Shown here: one piece after another, positions 24,359 to 32,958 of the stretch
Layout of the letters: each line of letters begins with the position of its first letter
Numbering within the stretch: the stretch's first letter is position 1
Assembly: GCA_020026435.1 (NCBI GenBank)
Contig: JAHHQK010000013.1
Coordinates: 1 to 46,900 of the forward strand
Length of the DNA stretch: 46,900 bases
Origin: Alistipes sp.
GTDB taxonomy: Bacteria; Bacteroidota; Bacteroidia; Bacteroidales; Rikenellaceae
Direction of reading: 5' to 3'
Program-made: the position numbers and the translations under genes
The notes under the pieces: generated by a model
Told to the model about the DNA's origin: nothing
Database searches by the model: none
What the model saw: the letters and a program-made list of their open reading frames with translations, nothing else

Positions 24359-25255
24359 TTAGTTCTTTTTGCGACGGACCTTCATCTGGTCGAATCCCTC
24401 GCCGAAGACTCCGATCACGGAACTTTGCGACACGAAGGCCGAGGGGTCGATCTCGTTGATGATTCTGAAGATCGTATTCGACTGGCTGCCCTTGGCCAGG
24501 ACAAATATCACTTTTTGCTGATTACCCGTGTAGAGGCCCGTGGCGTCGATGATCGTCACACCGCGGTGCAGGGCGTTGATCTCGCGTCCGATGCGCTCGT
24601 ACTCCTTCGAGATGATGAAGAACTGGACGGACGAACGGGCTGAGTTGAGGATCTTGTCGATGACGAAGCTGATGACATAGAGCGTCACATAGCCGTAGAC
24701 GACCTGTCCCCAATCCTTCAGCACGAAGTAGCTGCACGTGACGATCGTCATGTTGAGCATCATGATGATGCGGCCCAGCGATACGTCGTGATACTTGTTG
24801 ATGATCGCGGCCACGATATCCGTACCGCCCGAGCTGCCGTTCACCGAGAAGGCGATGCCGATACCGCTTCCGCACAACGTGGCTCCCAGGATGCACGACA
24901 TGAAGACCTCGTTCTGGAGGAAGGTCGTGCCCTCGGTCAGCTGCTGGATGAAGAGCAAAAAGAAAGTCAGTGTAAAGACGGCAAAAATGGTCTTGACACT
25001 GAACTTCCATCCCAGGATCTTGATCGAGAGGATCAACAGTATGAAGTTGATCGAGAAATAGGTGTACTGCACGGGCACTCCCGTGGCCCAATAAACAATC
25101 GAAGCCACACCCGGAAGACCTCCGACCGTGATCTGATTCGGCAGCAGGAACACGGTCCATCCGATACCGTAGAGGATCATGCCCAGGGCGATGAGCAGGT
25201 AATCCCTCATCTCACGTATCATGCCCGACTTGGACAAAGATAATTTTTTCTCCAT
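24359..25255 (-). CDS. YitT-family membrane protein (DUF161/DUF2179)
   Basis: The product is 298 residues. It has about five to six transmembrane segments in the first ~200 residues, with the family blocks LLPNQITVGGLPGVASIVYW and SVNGSSGGTDIVAAIINKY. A cytoplasmic DUF2179 domain follows at about 210-290 and contains GVTIIDATGLYTGNQQKVI. The family is widespread and its substrate is not established. It is a single-gene transcript with a good promoter at 25280-25310 and a terminator at 24242-24296. Confidence 0.88.
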   Translation of the reverse strand: MEKKLSLSKSGMIREMRDYLLIALGMILYGIGWTVFLLPNQITVGGLPGVASIVYWATGVPVQYTYFSINFILLILSIKILGWKFSVKTIFAVFTLTFFLLFIQQLTEGTTFLQNEVFMSCILGATLCGSGIGIAFSVNGSSGGTDIVAAIINKYHDVSLGRIIMMLNMTIVTCSYFVLKDWGQVVYGYVTLYVISFVIDKILNSARSSVQFFIISKEYERIGREINALHRGVTIIDATGLYTGNQQKVIFVLAKGSQSNTIFRIINEIDPSAFVSQSSVIGVFGEGFDQMKVRRKKN

Positions 25256-25279
25256 TTTTTAAAGTTTAAAAAACGGACG

Positions 25280-25310
25280 CAAAAATACATCTTTTGGCTA
25301 TCTTATCAAA
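25280..25310 (-). promoter_or_regulatory. Promoter of the YitT-family gene
   Basis: On the minus strand TTTG (25310-25307) is followed after 19 bp by TATTTTTG (25287-25280). The expected transcript starts about 20 nt before the ATG at 25255. Confidence 0.75.
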
Positions 25311-25343
25311 GGTTCGGATAAATTATTTCCCGACTTTCTTGTG

Positions 25344-25366
25344 GGGCGGGGCACATGCCCCCGCCC
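25344..25366 (-). terminator. Possible terminator after the rRNA methyltransferase gene
   Basis: GGGCGGGG pairs with CCCCGCCC across a 7-nt loop just downstream (minus strand) of the stop at 25373. There is no T run (CACAAGAAAG follows), so termination by this hairpin alone is doubtful. Confidence 0.35.
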
Positions 25367-25372
25367 GAGGAT

Positions 25373-26572
25373 TTACTCCACGTACAACACCAGACCCTTG
25401 AGGTATTCGCCCTCGGGGTGGTAGATGTTGATCGGATGGTCGGCCGGCTGGTGCAGCTGGTGCAGGATGCGCACCTTGCGTCCAGCGATGGCCGCCGCCG
25501 AAAAGACCGTCGTACGGAACAGCTCCTTGGTCACGGCCTGCGAGCAGGAGAACGTGAAGAGGATGCCGCCGGGCTTGATCTGCGAGAGGGCGCGGGCGTT
25601 GAGTCGTTTGTAGCCCTGCATGGCATTGCCCAGCACCTTGTGGTGTTTGGCGAAGGCCGGGGGATCGAGGATGATCAGATCGTATTTGTTGCCGATGTGC
25701 TTGAGGTACTCTACGGCATCGGCCGCTACCTCCTCGTGGGGGGCGCCCTCACCGAAGTTGAGCACCATGTTCTCTCGCGCCAGATCCACCGCACGCTCCG
25801 AAGCATCCACCGAGCATACCTCACGGGCACCGCCTGCCATGGCATAGACCGAGAATCCGCCCGTATAGCAGAACGTATTGAGTACCGTGCGGCCCTTGGC
25901 GTAGTGCATCACCAGTTCGCGGTTCTCCCGCTGGTCGAGGAAGAAGCCAGTCTTCTGGCCCTTCTCCCAGTTGACCATGAATTTCTGTCCGTTTTCCAGC
26001 ACCACCTGCGATCCGTGGTCCGAACGGCCCCACAGGTAACCGTCCACGGCATCGAGTCCGGCCTTGGGGGGAACGGTCTGCGAGGATTTGTCGTAGATGG
26101 CTGTGATCTTTTCGCCATAGACCTCGCGGATGGCCTCGGCCACCTCGCGGCGCGAGAGGAACATACCCACCGAGTGGCACTGCACGACGGCCGTCGTCCC
26201 GTAGATGTCGACCACCAGTCCCGGCAGCGAGTCTCCCTCGCCGTGGATCAGACGGTAGCACGTGGTCCGTGGATTCTCGACAAAGCCCAGTACGCGGCGC
26301 ACGTCATAGGCGGCCGCCACGCGCTTCACCCACCACTTCAGGTCGATCTCCTCGCGCTCGAACGAGAGCACGCGCACGGCGATCGAACCGATCTGATAGT
26401 GACCCTGAGCGATGAATTCGCCCGCACGGGTATATACTTCCACCACGGCGCCTTCGGCGATCTGGTCTTCGGATTCGGCTTCGATGTGGTCCACCGCGCC
26501 GGAGAATACCCACGGGTGGCGGCGCAGCAGAGACTCCTCCTTGCCGCGTTTGAGGATGATTTTGGGTGTCAT
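25373..26572 (-). CDS. Class I SAM-dependent rRNA methyltransferase, RlmI-like
   Basis: The product is 399 residues. An N-terminal PUA domain (KIILKRGKEESLLRRHPWVF) is followed by a Rossmann methyltransferase domain. That domain contains LDQRENRELVMHYAKGRTVL, NTFCYTGGFSVYAMAGGA (SAM-binding loop), SVDASERAVDLARENM, IILDPPAFAKHH (motif IV) and FTFSCSQAVTKELF. The two Cys-containing motifs fit m5C chemistry on 23S rRNA, as in E. coli RlmI (C1962). The exact target here is inferred. A Met 25 codons upstream would overlap the exonuclease gene, so 26572 was chosen. It follows that gene by 7 bp. Confidence 0.87.
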   Translation of the reverse strand: MTPKIILKRGKEESLLRRHPWVFSGAVDHIEAESEDQIAEGAVVEVYTRAGEFIAQGHYQIGSIAVRVLSFEREEIDLKWWVKRVAAAYDVRRVLGFVENPRTTCYRLIHGEGDSLPGLVVDIYGTTAVVQCHSVGMFLSRREVAEAIREVYGEKITAIYDKSSQTVPPKAGLDAVDGYLWGRSDHGSQVVLENGQKFMVNWEKGQKTGFFLDQRENRELVMHYAKGRTVLNTFCYTGGFSVYAMAGGAREVCSVDASERAVDLARENMVLNFGEGAPHEEVAADAVEYLKHIGNKYDLIILDPPAFAKHHKVLGNAMQGYKRLNARALSQIKPGGILFTFSCSQAVTKELFRTTVFSAAAIAGRKVRILHQLHQPADHPINIYHPEGEYLKGLVLYVE

Positions 26573-26579
26573 AACGGAT

Positions 26580-27188
26580 TTATTCTGTTTTTTTGATTTT
26601 CGACGTATGTAACAATTTATCATAGATGAGCGTGCAGACCCACGCATCGGTGGCTGCGTAGACCATCTGCCGCTCGGTGAATGTCGCAGCCTCCCAGTTG
26701 CTCAGACGCTGGGCCTTCGAGACCCTCTGCCCCAGGATGATGGCCGACATCTTGCGCAGGCTCTTGTCCTCGACGCCCCACTCGGGAGCGATCTGTTGCA
26801 GGTCGACGAAGCCTCCGTCGCGGAAGTGGCGGATCTGGCGCAACGACCTCAGGTCGCCCGCCACATCGGCCCCGATCTTCAGCACCTTCTTATTTTCCAG
26901 GAGCTTGAGCAGAGGCTTGGCCAGCGGAATCTTGTTGAGGCGGAACAGGTAGCAGACCTCCCGCGAGGAGAGTTGCAACAAAGACACACGGAACGAGACC
27001 CCGGGTTTGAACGAGGGGCGGGTCTCCGTATCGAAGCCGATGACCGATTGTTTCTGAAGATATTTACAGGCCTCTTCTATATCACATTCATTGTCTATGA
27101 CACGAATCTCGCCTTTGAACTCGATGGCAGGCAGTTGGGCCGTCTGCTCATTGCTGATCTTGTTTATAAAGTGGTTCTCTGTACTCAT
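26580..27188 (-). CDS. 3'-5' exonuclease domain protein (DEDDy, RNase D-like)
   Basis: The product is 202 residues, essentially one exonuclease domain. Exo I is in VIGFDTETRPSF (Asp/Glu), Exo II in KVLKIGADVAGDLRSL and Exo III in MVYAATDAWVCTLIYDKLL. It lacks the HRDC domains of true RNase D, so it may act on RNA or DNA 3' ends. MRM at 27194 is an alternative start. The gene has its own -7 box just inside the gap after recQ and is closely followed by the rRNA methyltransferase gene, which suggests a shared transcript. Confidence 0.85.
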   Translation of the reverse strand: MSTENHFINKISNEQTAQLPAIEFKGEIRVIDNECDIEEACKYLQKQSVIGFDTETRPSFKPGVSFRVSLLQLSSREVCYLFRLNKIPLAKPLLKLLENKKVLKIGADVAGDLRSLRQIRHFRDGGFVDLQQIAPEWGVEDKSLRKMSAIILGQRVSKAQRLSNWEAATFTERQMVYAATDAWVCTLIYDKLLHTSKIKKTE

Positions 27189-27206
27189 TCGCATAAAAAA
27201 TTCTGA

Positions 27207-27214
27207 CAAAAGTA
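27207..27214 (-). promoter_or_regulatory. -7 promoter box of the exonuclease gene
   Basis: On the minus strand this is TACTTTTG, matching TAnnTTTG, 18 bp before the ATG at 27188 and directly after the recQ stop. Confidence 0.55.
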
Positions 27215-27227
27215 ACTATAATTCCGC

Positions 27228-29168
27228 TTAATTCCGAATTTTTTCCAAAGTCCCGTCATCCGAAAGCCTCAGAAGGCGGTTTTCGATCATCTCCCTGACG
27301 ATGCGGGCCACCCGCTCCTGCGGCAGGGCTTCCTCGCGGCACAAGGCCCTCAGATCCAGGTGTCCGGAATCCAGGCGTTTCAGAATCCGTTCCCTGAGTC
27401 CGGAGTCTTCCTCGGGGGCGGGTCTTCCGCTCTTCAGGGCCTTCTCCCTGCGGCGGCGGGCCAGGCACACGTCGCATACCCCGCACGGGTGGTGGTCCTT
27501 CACCCCGAAGTACTCTTCGAGCACCTCGCTGCGGCAACGCTCCTCGTTGGCGGCGTAGGCGATCATGTGCTCGAAACGCTCGTGGGTCAGCTCCTTGCGC
27601 CTCAGATAGGTGTCCGGAGCTATGTAGAGGTCTGCACGCGGCAGACGCCCCTGGTCGAAGAAGAGCATCGGCGCACGGTTCGAGGGGATGTAGCGTATGA
27701 CGCGCAACTGCCACAGGCGTTTGAGCAGTTCCTTCACGCGCTCGAGCGTATAGCCGCTCCAGGTGGCCAGCTCCGACTCGTCGATGGGGCGGAAGTCGGT
27801 GAAGATGCCGTTGTAGAGGCGCATGAGCGTGCGCAGGAAATGATCCAGCTCCTCGCGCTGCACGCGGAGTTTGTAGAGGTCGTCGCGGCTGATGCAGAAC
27901 ATCACCCGGGCGGGATTGTCGCGGATGTCGGTCAGGGTCATGTAGCCGTTGAGCTGGAGGAGCTTGATGGCACTTTCGACCAGACCCGAATAGAGGTGTT
28001 CGCGGGCGCAGAAGTCGTGGATGTTGAAGATCATCGACGCGCCCTCGCCTTCGCCGATCGCCACCTGGAGGTAGGAGCAGATCTTTTCGTAGATCTCCTT
28101 GACCTGCTCCAGAGGCGGGAACTCCTGGTCGAAGCGGCGGATAATCCTCTGCTCGTCGTCCGACGAGACGACCAGCAGGGCGTAGGCCCTCTGTCCGTCG
28201 CGGCCGGCACGTCCGGCCTCCTGGTAGTAGCTCTCCAGCGAGTCGCACATGGCGTAGTGCATCACGAAGCGTACGTCGGCTTTGTCCACGCCCATACCGA
28301 AGGCGTTGGTGGCCACCATGACCCGGATCTTGCCCTTGAGCCATTCCTCCTGGCGCAGGGAACGCTCGGCGTAGCCCATGCCTCCGTGGTAGGCCGCCGC
28401 GGGGATGCCCTCCCCGCGCAGAAATTCGGCCACCTGCTCCGTGCCCTCGCGTGTGCGCATATAGACGATGCCCGTTCCGGCGACGTTACGCACCAGGCGC
28501 AGGAGTTGTTCGTTCTTGTCGTCGGTATGGCGGACGCTGTACGAAAGGTTCGGACGTGAGAAACTGCTGCGGAAGATGTTTTCGTTCTCGAATTTCAGAT
28601 TGCGCACGATGTCACGGGCCACCAGATCGGTGGCCGATGCTGTCAGCGCCAGGACCGGGACTCCGGGCAGCTGCTCCCTCAGCTCGGCGATGCGCAGGTA
28701 GGAGGGGCGGAAGTCGTAGCCCCACTGCGAGATGCAGTGGGCTTCGTCGATGGCCAACAGACTGACATTCATCCGCATGACCCTCAGACGGAAGGGCTCC
28801 GAGGTGAGGCGTTCGGGAGCGATGTAGAGGAACTTCACGTCGCCATAGGTGCAGTTGTCCAGCGCGATGTCGATCTGCCGCGGCGAGAGTCCCGAATGGA
28901 CGGCCACGGCGGGGACCTTCATCGTGCGCAGACGGTCGACCTGGTCTTTCATTAGGGCGATGAGCGGTGTGACCACGATGCAGAGGCCTTCGCGGGCAAG
29001 CGTCGGCACCTGGTAGGTGAGCGACTTGCCGCCGCCGGTCGGCATCAGGGCCAGGGTGTCGCGGCCGGCCATCACCGAACGGATGACTTGCTCCTGGACC
29101 AGTCGGAACTCAGGATAGCCCCAATAGCGTTCCAGTACCTGATGAATCTGATCTTTTTGTTCTGCCAT
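27228..29168 (-). CDS. recQ: ATP-dependent DNA helicase RecQ family
   Basis: This 3'-5' DNA helicase of recombination and replication-fork repair has 646 residues. The N-terminal motif 0 (YWGYPEFRLVQ) is followed by Walker A PTGGGKS (43-49), DEAH (141-144) in IDEAHCISQWGYDFRP, LALTASATDLV, FSRPNLSYSV and the AFGMGVDKADVRFVMHY motif V region. QEAGRAGRDGQRAY completes motif VI. A zinc-binding Cys cluster (ERCRSEVLEEYF ... HPCGVCDVC) lies at about 545-568. The C-terminal ~70 residues form a short helical/winged segment; no HRDC domain is seen. The frame stays open far upstream to 29804, but a promoter at 29176-29208 fixes the start at 29168. Confidence 0.93.
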   Translation of the reverse strand: MAEQKDQIHQVLERYWGYPEFRLVQEQVIRSVMAGRDTLALMPTGGGKSLTYQVPTLAREGLCIVVTPLIALMKDQVDRLRTMKVPAVAVHSGLSPRQIDIALDNCTYGDVKFLYIAPERLTSEPFRLRVMRMNVSLLAIDEAHCISQWGYDFRPSYLRIAELREQLPGVPVLALTASATDLVARDIVRNLKFENENIFRSSFSRPNLSYSVRHTDDKNEQLLRLVRNVAGTGIVYMRTREGTEQVAEFLRGEGIPAAAYHGGMGYAERSLRQEEWLKGKIRVMVATNAFGMGVDKADVRFVMHYAMCDSLESYYQEAGRAGRDGQRAYALLVVSSDDEQRIIRRFDQEFPPLEQVKEIYEKICSYLQVAIGEGEGASMIFNIHDFCAREHLYSGLVESAIKLLQLNGYMTLTDIRDNPARVMFCISRDDLYKLRVQREELDHFLRTLMRLYNGIFTDFRPIDESELATWSGYTLERVKELLKRLWQLRVIRYIPSNRAPMLFFDQGRLPRADLYIAPDTYLRRKELTHERFEHMIAYAANEERCRSEVLEEYFGVKDHHPCGVCDVCLARRRREKALKSGRPAPEEDSGLRERILKRLDSGHLDLRALCREEALPQERVARIVREMIENRLLRLSDDGTLEKIRN

Positions 29169-29175
29169 AGGTCTA

Positions 29176-29208
29176 CAAAGATACGAAACTTCTCGGGATC
29201 TTTTCAAA
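29176..29208 (-). promoter_or_regulatory. recQ promoter placed almost on the start codon
   Basis: On the minus strand TTTG (29208-29205) and TATCTTTG (29183-29176) are separated by 21 bp. The box ends only 7 nt before the ATG, which predicts a leaderless or nearly leaderless transcript. Confidence 0.7.
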
Positions 29209-29432
29209 AAAAGCCGTCGGGATTTCACCTCCTCCCCGCGGGCGGCACTCCTTCTTGGAGCCGATCTCCGCCCTTTTCCCGAATCGGCGGGGGCTTCTCC
29301 ACTTTTCCCTGATTCCGGCATTTCCTTCAGCCGGCCTTGAACCGCCCCCTGGACCGTCCCCGATTTTCCCGGGCCGTTGCTTTGTGCCGACTCCGGTAAC
29401 CTCGCTATGATAAGGTATTTTAGGAGGGAGAC
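29209..29432. other. Non-coding spacer between recQ and the PqqD-like gene
   Basis: The spacer between the two divergent promoters is GC-rich and holds no recognisable gene or RNA. The recQ reading frame extends through it on the minus strand but lacks family similarity there. Confidence 0.45.
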
Positions 29433-29463
29433 TTGGCGGTTTGACAAAAAAAAATTATTTTTG
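29433..29463 (+). promoter_or_regulatory. Promoter of the PqqD-like gene
   Basis: TTG (29433-29435) and TATTTTTG (29456-29463) are separated by 20 bp. The predicted leader to the ATG at 29487 is about 19 nt. Confidence 0.65.
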
Positions 29464-29486
29464 CAGAAATTGATTTGTTTTACACC

Positions 29487-29753
29487 ATGAAAATAGACAA
29501 CAAATACCAGGTTCGGGACATGGCCGGCGAACACGTCATCGTTATGCCGGGTCGCTTCGGCGTGGATATGACCCGCGTCATCTCGCTCAACGAAAGTTCG
29601 CTGTTGCTGTGGAATGCCCTTCAGGACAAGGAATTCACGGCGGAAGATGCCGCAGATATCCTTGTCGGGAACTACGGAATAGCCCCCCAGACTGCTCTGC
29701 GCGACGCCCGCACCTGGTGTGACAAACTCCTCGCCAGCGGCGTGGCCCGATAG
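29487..29753 (+). CDS. PqqD-like (RRE-fold) small protein
   Basis: The product is 88 residues. Its layout is the PqqD fold: an N-terminal strand pair (YQVRDMAGEHVIVMPG), the conserved ISLNESSLLLWNAL helix, FTAEDAADILVGNYGI and a last helix pair (RDARTWCDKLLASGVAR). PqqD proteins and related RiPP recognition elements bind precursor peptides for modification enzymes. Orphan copies of unknown role are frequent in Bacteroidetes. No radical-SAM or other modifying enzyme is in the window. A TTG start at 29475 is possible but 29487 fits the promoter better. The Cys/His-rich gene follows 102 bp downstream in the same direction, so a shared transcript is possible. Confidence 0.75.
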   Translation: MKIDNKYQVRDMAGEHVIVMPGRFGVDMTRVISLNESSLLLWNALQDKEFTAEDAADILVGNYGIAPQTALRDARTWCDKLLASGVAR

Positions 29754-29855
29754 TCCTCTTTGTTGAGGCAGGCCCTCCCGCGGAGAGGAGAGTTCCCCAC
29801 CCACAGATCACCCGTTCCCCGAAACCCGTTTAAAGACACGACACCCGGCAAGGCT

Positions 29856-30272
29856 ATGAAATCCCAACGCTACACCAAGGCACTGATGCTGGTCATCTAT
29901 CTGATGGCCGTCATTGCCATGCCCGTGGCTTCGCTTTCGTGCCATTGCAACAGCCTTGTGCCGCATGATGATCGGGGACACTTCTGCACGGTACACTGCC
30001 ACCATCCCTCCTCCTCGCCCCGCGGCGAAAATGTAGCTTCGGCCTGTCTGTGCAACCACCATCGTCTTGCCGACGAAATCGACCTTTATCTGACTAAGGA
30101 CGACAGCCGCCAGAAACAGATTCCGGAGATCCTTGCAGCCACGATTTCGTCTCCCTTTGAGTATCTTCCCCCGATCACGACCTGCGAGGAGGTGATCACC
30201 CCTCCGTCACTCAAACCGCGGGAGAAGATCGCTCTGTATCAGCAGCTTCGCGCACCTCCTCATAAGATCTGA
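29856..30272 (+). CDS. Exported Cys/His-rich protein, putative metal-binding
   Basis: The product is 138 residues. A hydrophobic segment at 8-27 (ALMLVIYLMAVIAMPVASLS) looks like a signal peptide or anchor. A compact metal-ligand-rich region follows: CHC at 29-31, then H37, H42 and C44, VHCHH at 46-50 and CLCNHH at 64-69. The C-terminal half is ordinary charged sequence. Small proteins of this build often precede TonB-dependent receptors and HMA-domain proteins in Bacteroidetes, as here, which suggests a metal-handling job in the periplasm or outer membrane. I recall similar proteins being grouped as an uncharacterised DUF but cannot name it with certainty. An upstream Met (29760) was rejected because the signal segment would be buried. 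Confidence 0.7.
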   Translation: MKSQRYTKALMLVIYLMAVIAMPVASLSCHCNSLVPHDDRGHFCTVHCHHPSSSPRGENVASACLCNHHRLADEIDLYLTKDDSRQKQIPEILAATISSPFEYLPPITTCEEVITPPSLKPREKIALYQQLRAPPHKI

Positions 30273-30286
30273 TTCACCGCCTGACC

Positions 30287-30390
30287 GAGGTACATCCTTT
30301 GTCGGGGCTTCGCCTTACTTCCGAGGACGGGCTGTCATGCCCGGTCTCCTTACAGAGTGAGACGCTCCCCACGGGAAGGATATGTACCTC
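30287..30390 (+). ncRNA. Structured RNA element in the TonB-receptor leader
   Basis: GAGGTACAT-CCTT (30287-30299) pairs with AAGG-AT-ATGTACCTC (30376-30390), 13 bp with a 2-nt bulge. The stem encloses about 76 nt. Internal hairpins are likely, for example GACGGGC/GCCCGGTC near 30333-30352. The layout, a long closing stem with a branched interior in a 5' leader, resembles a riboswitch or other cis-regulatory RNA. It does not match any class I can name (no cobalamin, TPP, FMN or fluoride signatures). Confidence 0.5.
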
Positions 30391-30428
30391 CCATACTTAC
30401 GTGTATCATATCTTAATTAGGGAATTTA

Positions 30429-32756
30429 ATGAATTTCAAGAAAAGAATCTTTATCCTTACCATTGCGCTGGCGGCCTTGGGCTCGGCCCGCGCCGATGAA
30501 CTTCGCGGCACGGTACGCGATGCCGACAACAAACCTCTGATCGGTGCTTCGGTCTACTGGGCCGACACCAATATCGGTGCCAGCACCGACGCACAGGGCA
30601 ACTACCACATCCACCGAGTCAAGGGTTACGACCGTCTGGTCGCTTCCTATCTGGGCTATCTCAACGATACGATCCGTGTGGCCAATGACGCTCCCACGGC
30701 CCTGTTCACGCTCACGGCCCAGGGTGTGGAGCTGGAGTCGGTGGTCATCAGCGGCAACCAGAGCGGCAACTATGTCAAACGCGACGGAATCGTCAAGAAC
30801 GAGATGATCTCGTTTGCGGGTCTGTGCAAGATGGCCTGCTGCAACCTGGCCGAGTCGTTCGAGAACTCGGCGTCGGTGACCGTAGGTTACAGCGACGCTA
30901 TCTCGGGCGCACGTCAGATCAAGATGCTGGGCCTGGCTGGAACCTACACCCAGATTCTGGACGAGAACCGTCCCATCATGCGCGGTCTGAGTGCCCCCTA
31001 CGGTCTGAGCTATACGCCCGGTATGTGGCTCAACTCGATCCAGGTATCGAAGGGTGTGGCCTCGGTGACGGCCGGTCACGAGGCGATCACCGGACAGATC
31101 AACCTCGAACACCGCAAGCCGACCGATTCGGAGCGTCTGTTCGTCAATCTCTACATCGACGATGAGCTGCGCCCCGAGGCCAACATCACCTCGGCCTTCC
31201 CCGTCTCGCGCAACAAGAAGCTCACGAGCGTTGTCATGTTCCACGGATCCACCGACACCGACGTGCGCAAGATGGACCACAACCACGACCTGTTCCGCGA
31301 TATGCCCAAGTCGAATCAGATCAACGTGGCCAACAAGTGGCTCTACTCCTGCGACAACGGGATGCAGATCCGCTGGGGTTGGAAATTCACGCAGGAGAAC
31401 CGTCTGGGCGGAATGACCGACTACGAAAGCTCGATGCGCGACGATATGCTCCACAACTGGGACAAGCCCTCGACCCTCTACGGTTCGCACATCACCAACC
31501 GCAATGCCGGAGGATATGTCAAGATCGGTATGCCCGTCGGAAAATCCATCTACGACGAGGAGTCCCAGGACGAGAAGCGTTCCAACATCGCCTTCGTGGC
31601 CGACTTCGACCACTTCGACGAGGACGCCTACTTCGGACTGAACGATTACCGCGGCAACGAGAACTCGCTGGCTGCCACGCTCATGTATAACCACTATTTC
31701 TCATCCCGTTCGTCGCTGATCCTGGGCGCACAGCTCCACATGCAGTACTTCCGCGAGGAACTGGTCAACCGTACGCCCTGGATCGAGGCCCATCCCGAGC
31801 AGATCTACAACCTCGACCGTCACGAGCACGAGGCCGGACTCTATGCCGAGTACACCTACGCCATCAAGGACAAGCTCTCGGTGGTGGCCGGAATCCGCGG
31901 TGATTACAACCGCTACTACGACCGTTATTTCGCCACTCCGCGCGGACATCTGAGGTGGAACATCACCCCCTCGACCACGCTGCGTGCCTCGGCCGGTCTG
32001 GGTTACCGTTCGACCAACGTCATTACCGACAACATCGGTATGCTGGCCACCGGACGCCGCATCGAGATCCAGCCCTCGTTTGCCGACTTCGACCGCATGG
32101 AGAAGGCCCTGACCCTGGGCGGAAGTCTGACGCAGACCTTCGGACTGGTCAAGAAGGAGGATGCTACGTTGAGCTTCGACTATTTCCGCACCGAGTTCTA
32201 CAATTCGGTGGTGGCCGATCAGGAGTACGATCCCACGGCCATCGTCCTCTACTCGACCGACGGACGTTCCTACACCGACACCTATCAGATCGACTTCTCG
32301 TGGACGCCTCTGGAGCGTTTCGACATCTTCGCCACGTTCCGCTACACCAACAGCTCGATGACCGTGAACCGTCCCGACGGCACCACGGCGCGTGTGGAGC
32401 GTCCTTTGGTGGGTCAATACAAGACGTTGCTGAACCTTCAGTACGCCACCAAGTTCCGTCGTTGGACCTTCGACGTCACGGCCCAGCTCAACGGCCCGGC
32501 ACGCATTCCCTCGCAGACGGGCGATCTGAACGACTCCTACTACTCGCCGCGTTATCCGATCTTCTTTGCGCAGGTGAGCCGCAAGTTAGGTCGTTTCGAT
32601 CTCTATCTCGGCTGCGAGAACATTGCCGACTATCGTCAGGAAGTACCCATCATGGGTGCCGGGAATCCTTTCTCCACCGAGTTCAACTCGATGAATGTAT
32701 GGGGACCGCTGAAGGGCCGCAAGTTTTATTTCGGATTGAGGTTTAATCTTTATTAG
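30429..32756 (+). CDS. TonB-dependent receptor, probable metal uptake
   Basis: The product is 775 residues. It has a signal peptide (1-~22), a CarboxypepD_reg-like domain (24-~105: LRGTVRDADNKPLIGASVYW) and a plug domain (~115-230). The plug contains KMACCNLAESFENSASV, then IKMLGLAGTYTQILDENRP, IMRGLSAPYGLSYTPG and GVASVTAGHEAITGQINLEH. A 22-strand-type barrel follows, ending in GRKFYFGLRFNLY. It should carry a TonB-energised ligand through the outer membrane. The Cys trio in the plug (C133, C137, C138) and the flanking Cys/His-rich and HMA proteins point to a metal, copper being the usual proposal for this gene set. It is not paired with a SusD homologue, which argues against glycan uptake. 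Confidence 0.87.
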   Translation: MNFKKRIFILTIALAALGSARADELRGTVRDADNKPLIGASVYWADTNIGASTDAQGNYHIHRVKGYDRLVASYLGYLNDTIRVANDAPTALFTLTAQGVELESVVISGNQSGNYVKRDGIVKNEMISFAGLCKMACCNLAESFENSASVTVGYSDAISGARQIKMLGLAGTYTQILDENRPIMRGLSAPYGLSYTPGMWLNSIQVSKGVASVTAGHEAITGQINLEHRKPTDSERLFVNLYIDDELRPEANITSAFPVSRNKKLTSVVMFHGSTDTDVRKMDHNHDLFRDMPKSNQINVANKWLYSCDNGMQIRWGWKFTQENRLGGMTDYESSMRDDMLHNWDKPSTLYGSHITNRNAGGYVKIGMPVGKSIYDEESQDEKRSNIAFVADFDHFDEDAYFGLNDYRGNENSLAATLMYNHYFSSRSSLILGAQLHMQYFREELVNRTPWIEAHPEQIYNLDRHEHEAGLYAEYTYAIKDKLSVVAGIRGDYNRYYDRYFATPRGHLRWNITPSTTLRASAGLGYRSTNVITDNIGMLATGRRIEIQPSFADFDRMEKALTLGGSLTQTFGLVKKEDATLSFDYFRTEFYNSVVADQEYDPTAIVLYSTDGRSYTDTYQIDFSWTPLERFDIFATFRYTNSSMTVNRPDGTTARVERPLVGQYKTLLNLQYATKFRRWTFDVTAQLNGPARIPSQTGDLNDSYYSPRYPIFFAQVSRKLGRFDLYLGCENIADYRQEVPIMGAGNPFSTEFNSMNVWGPLKGRKFYFGLRFNLY

Positions 32757-32958
32757 CGGTTTTGACGGTTGGGTTTTCTGATTCCGGGGCGATCTCCCGA
32801 TTTTCCCCAATCCGAAAAAAACCGTACAGACAGTCGCTGTCTTCCCCTTTTGCGGCAAAGTCCGCAGATATGTCGGCACAGGGGGCATTTCCCCGAAGCG
32901 AGAAAGCCCCGATGTCGGAAAAAAATAGAATAAAAACACCTTAAAGCATAAAGAAATT

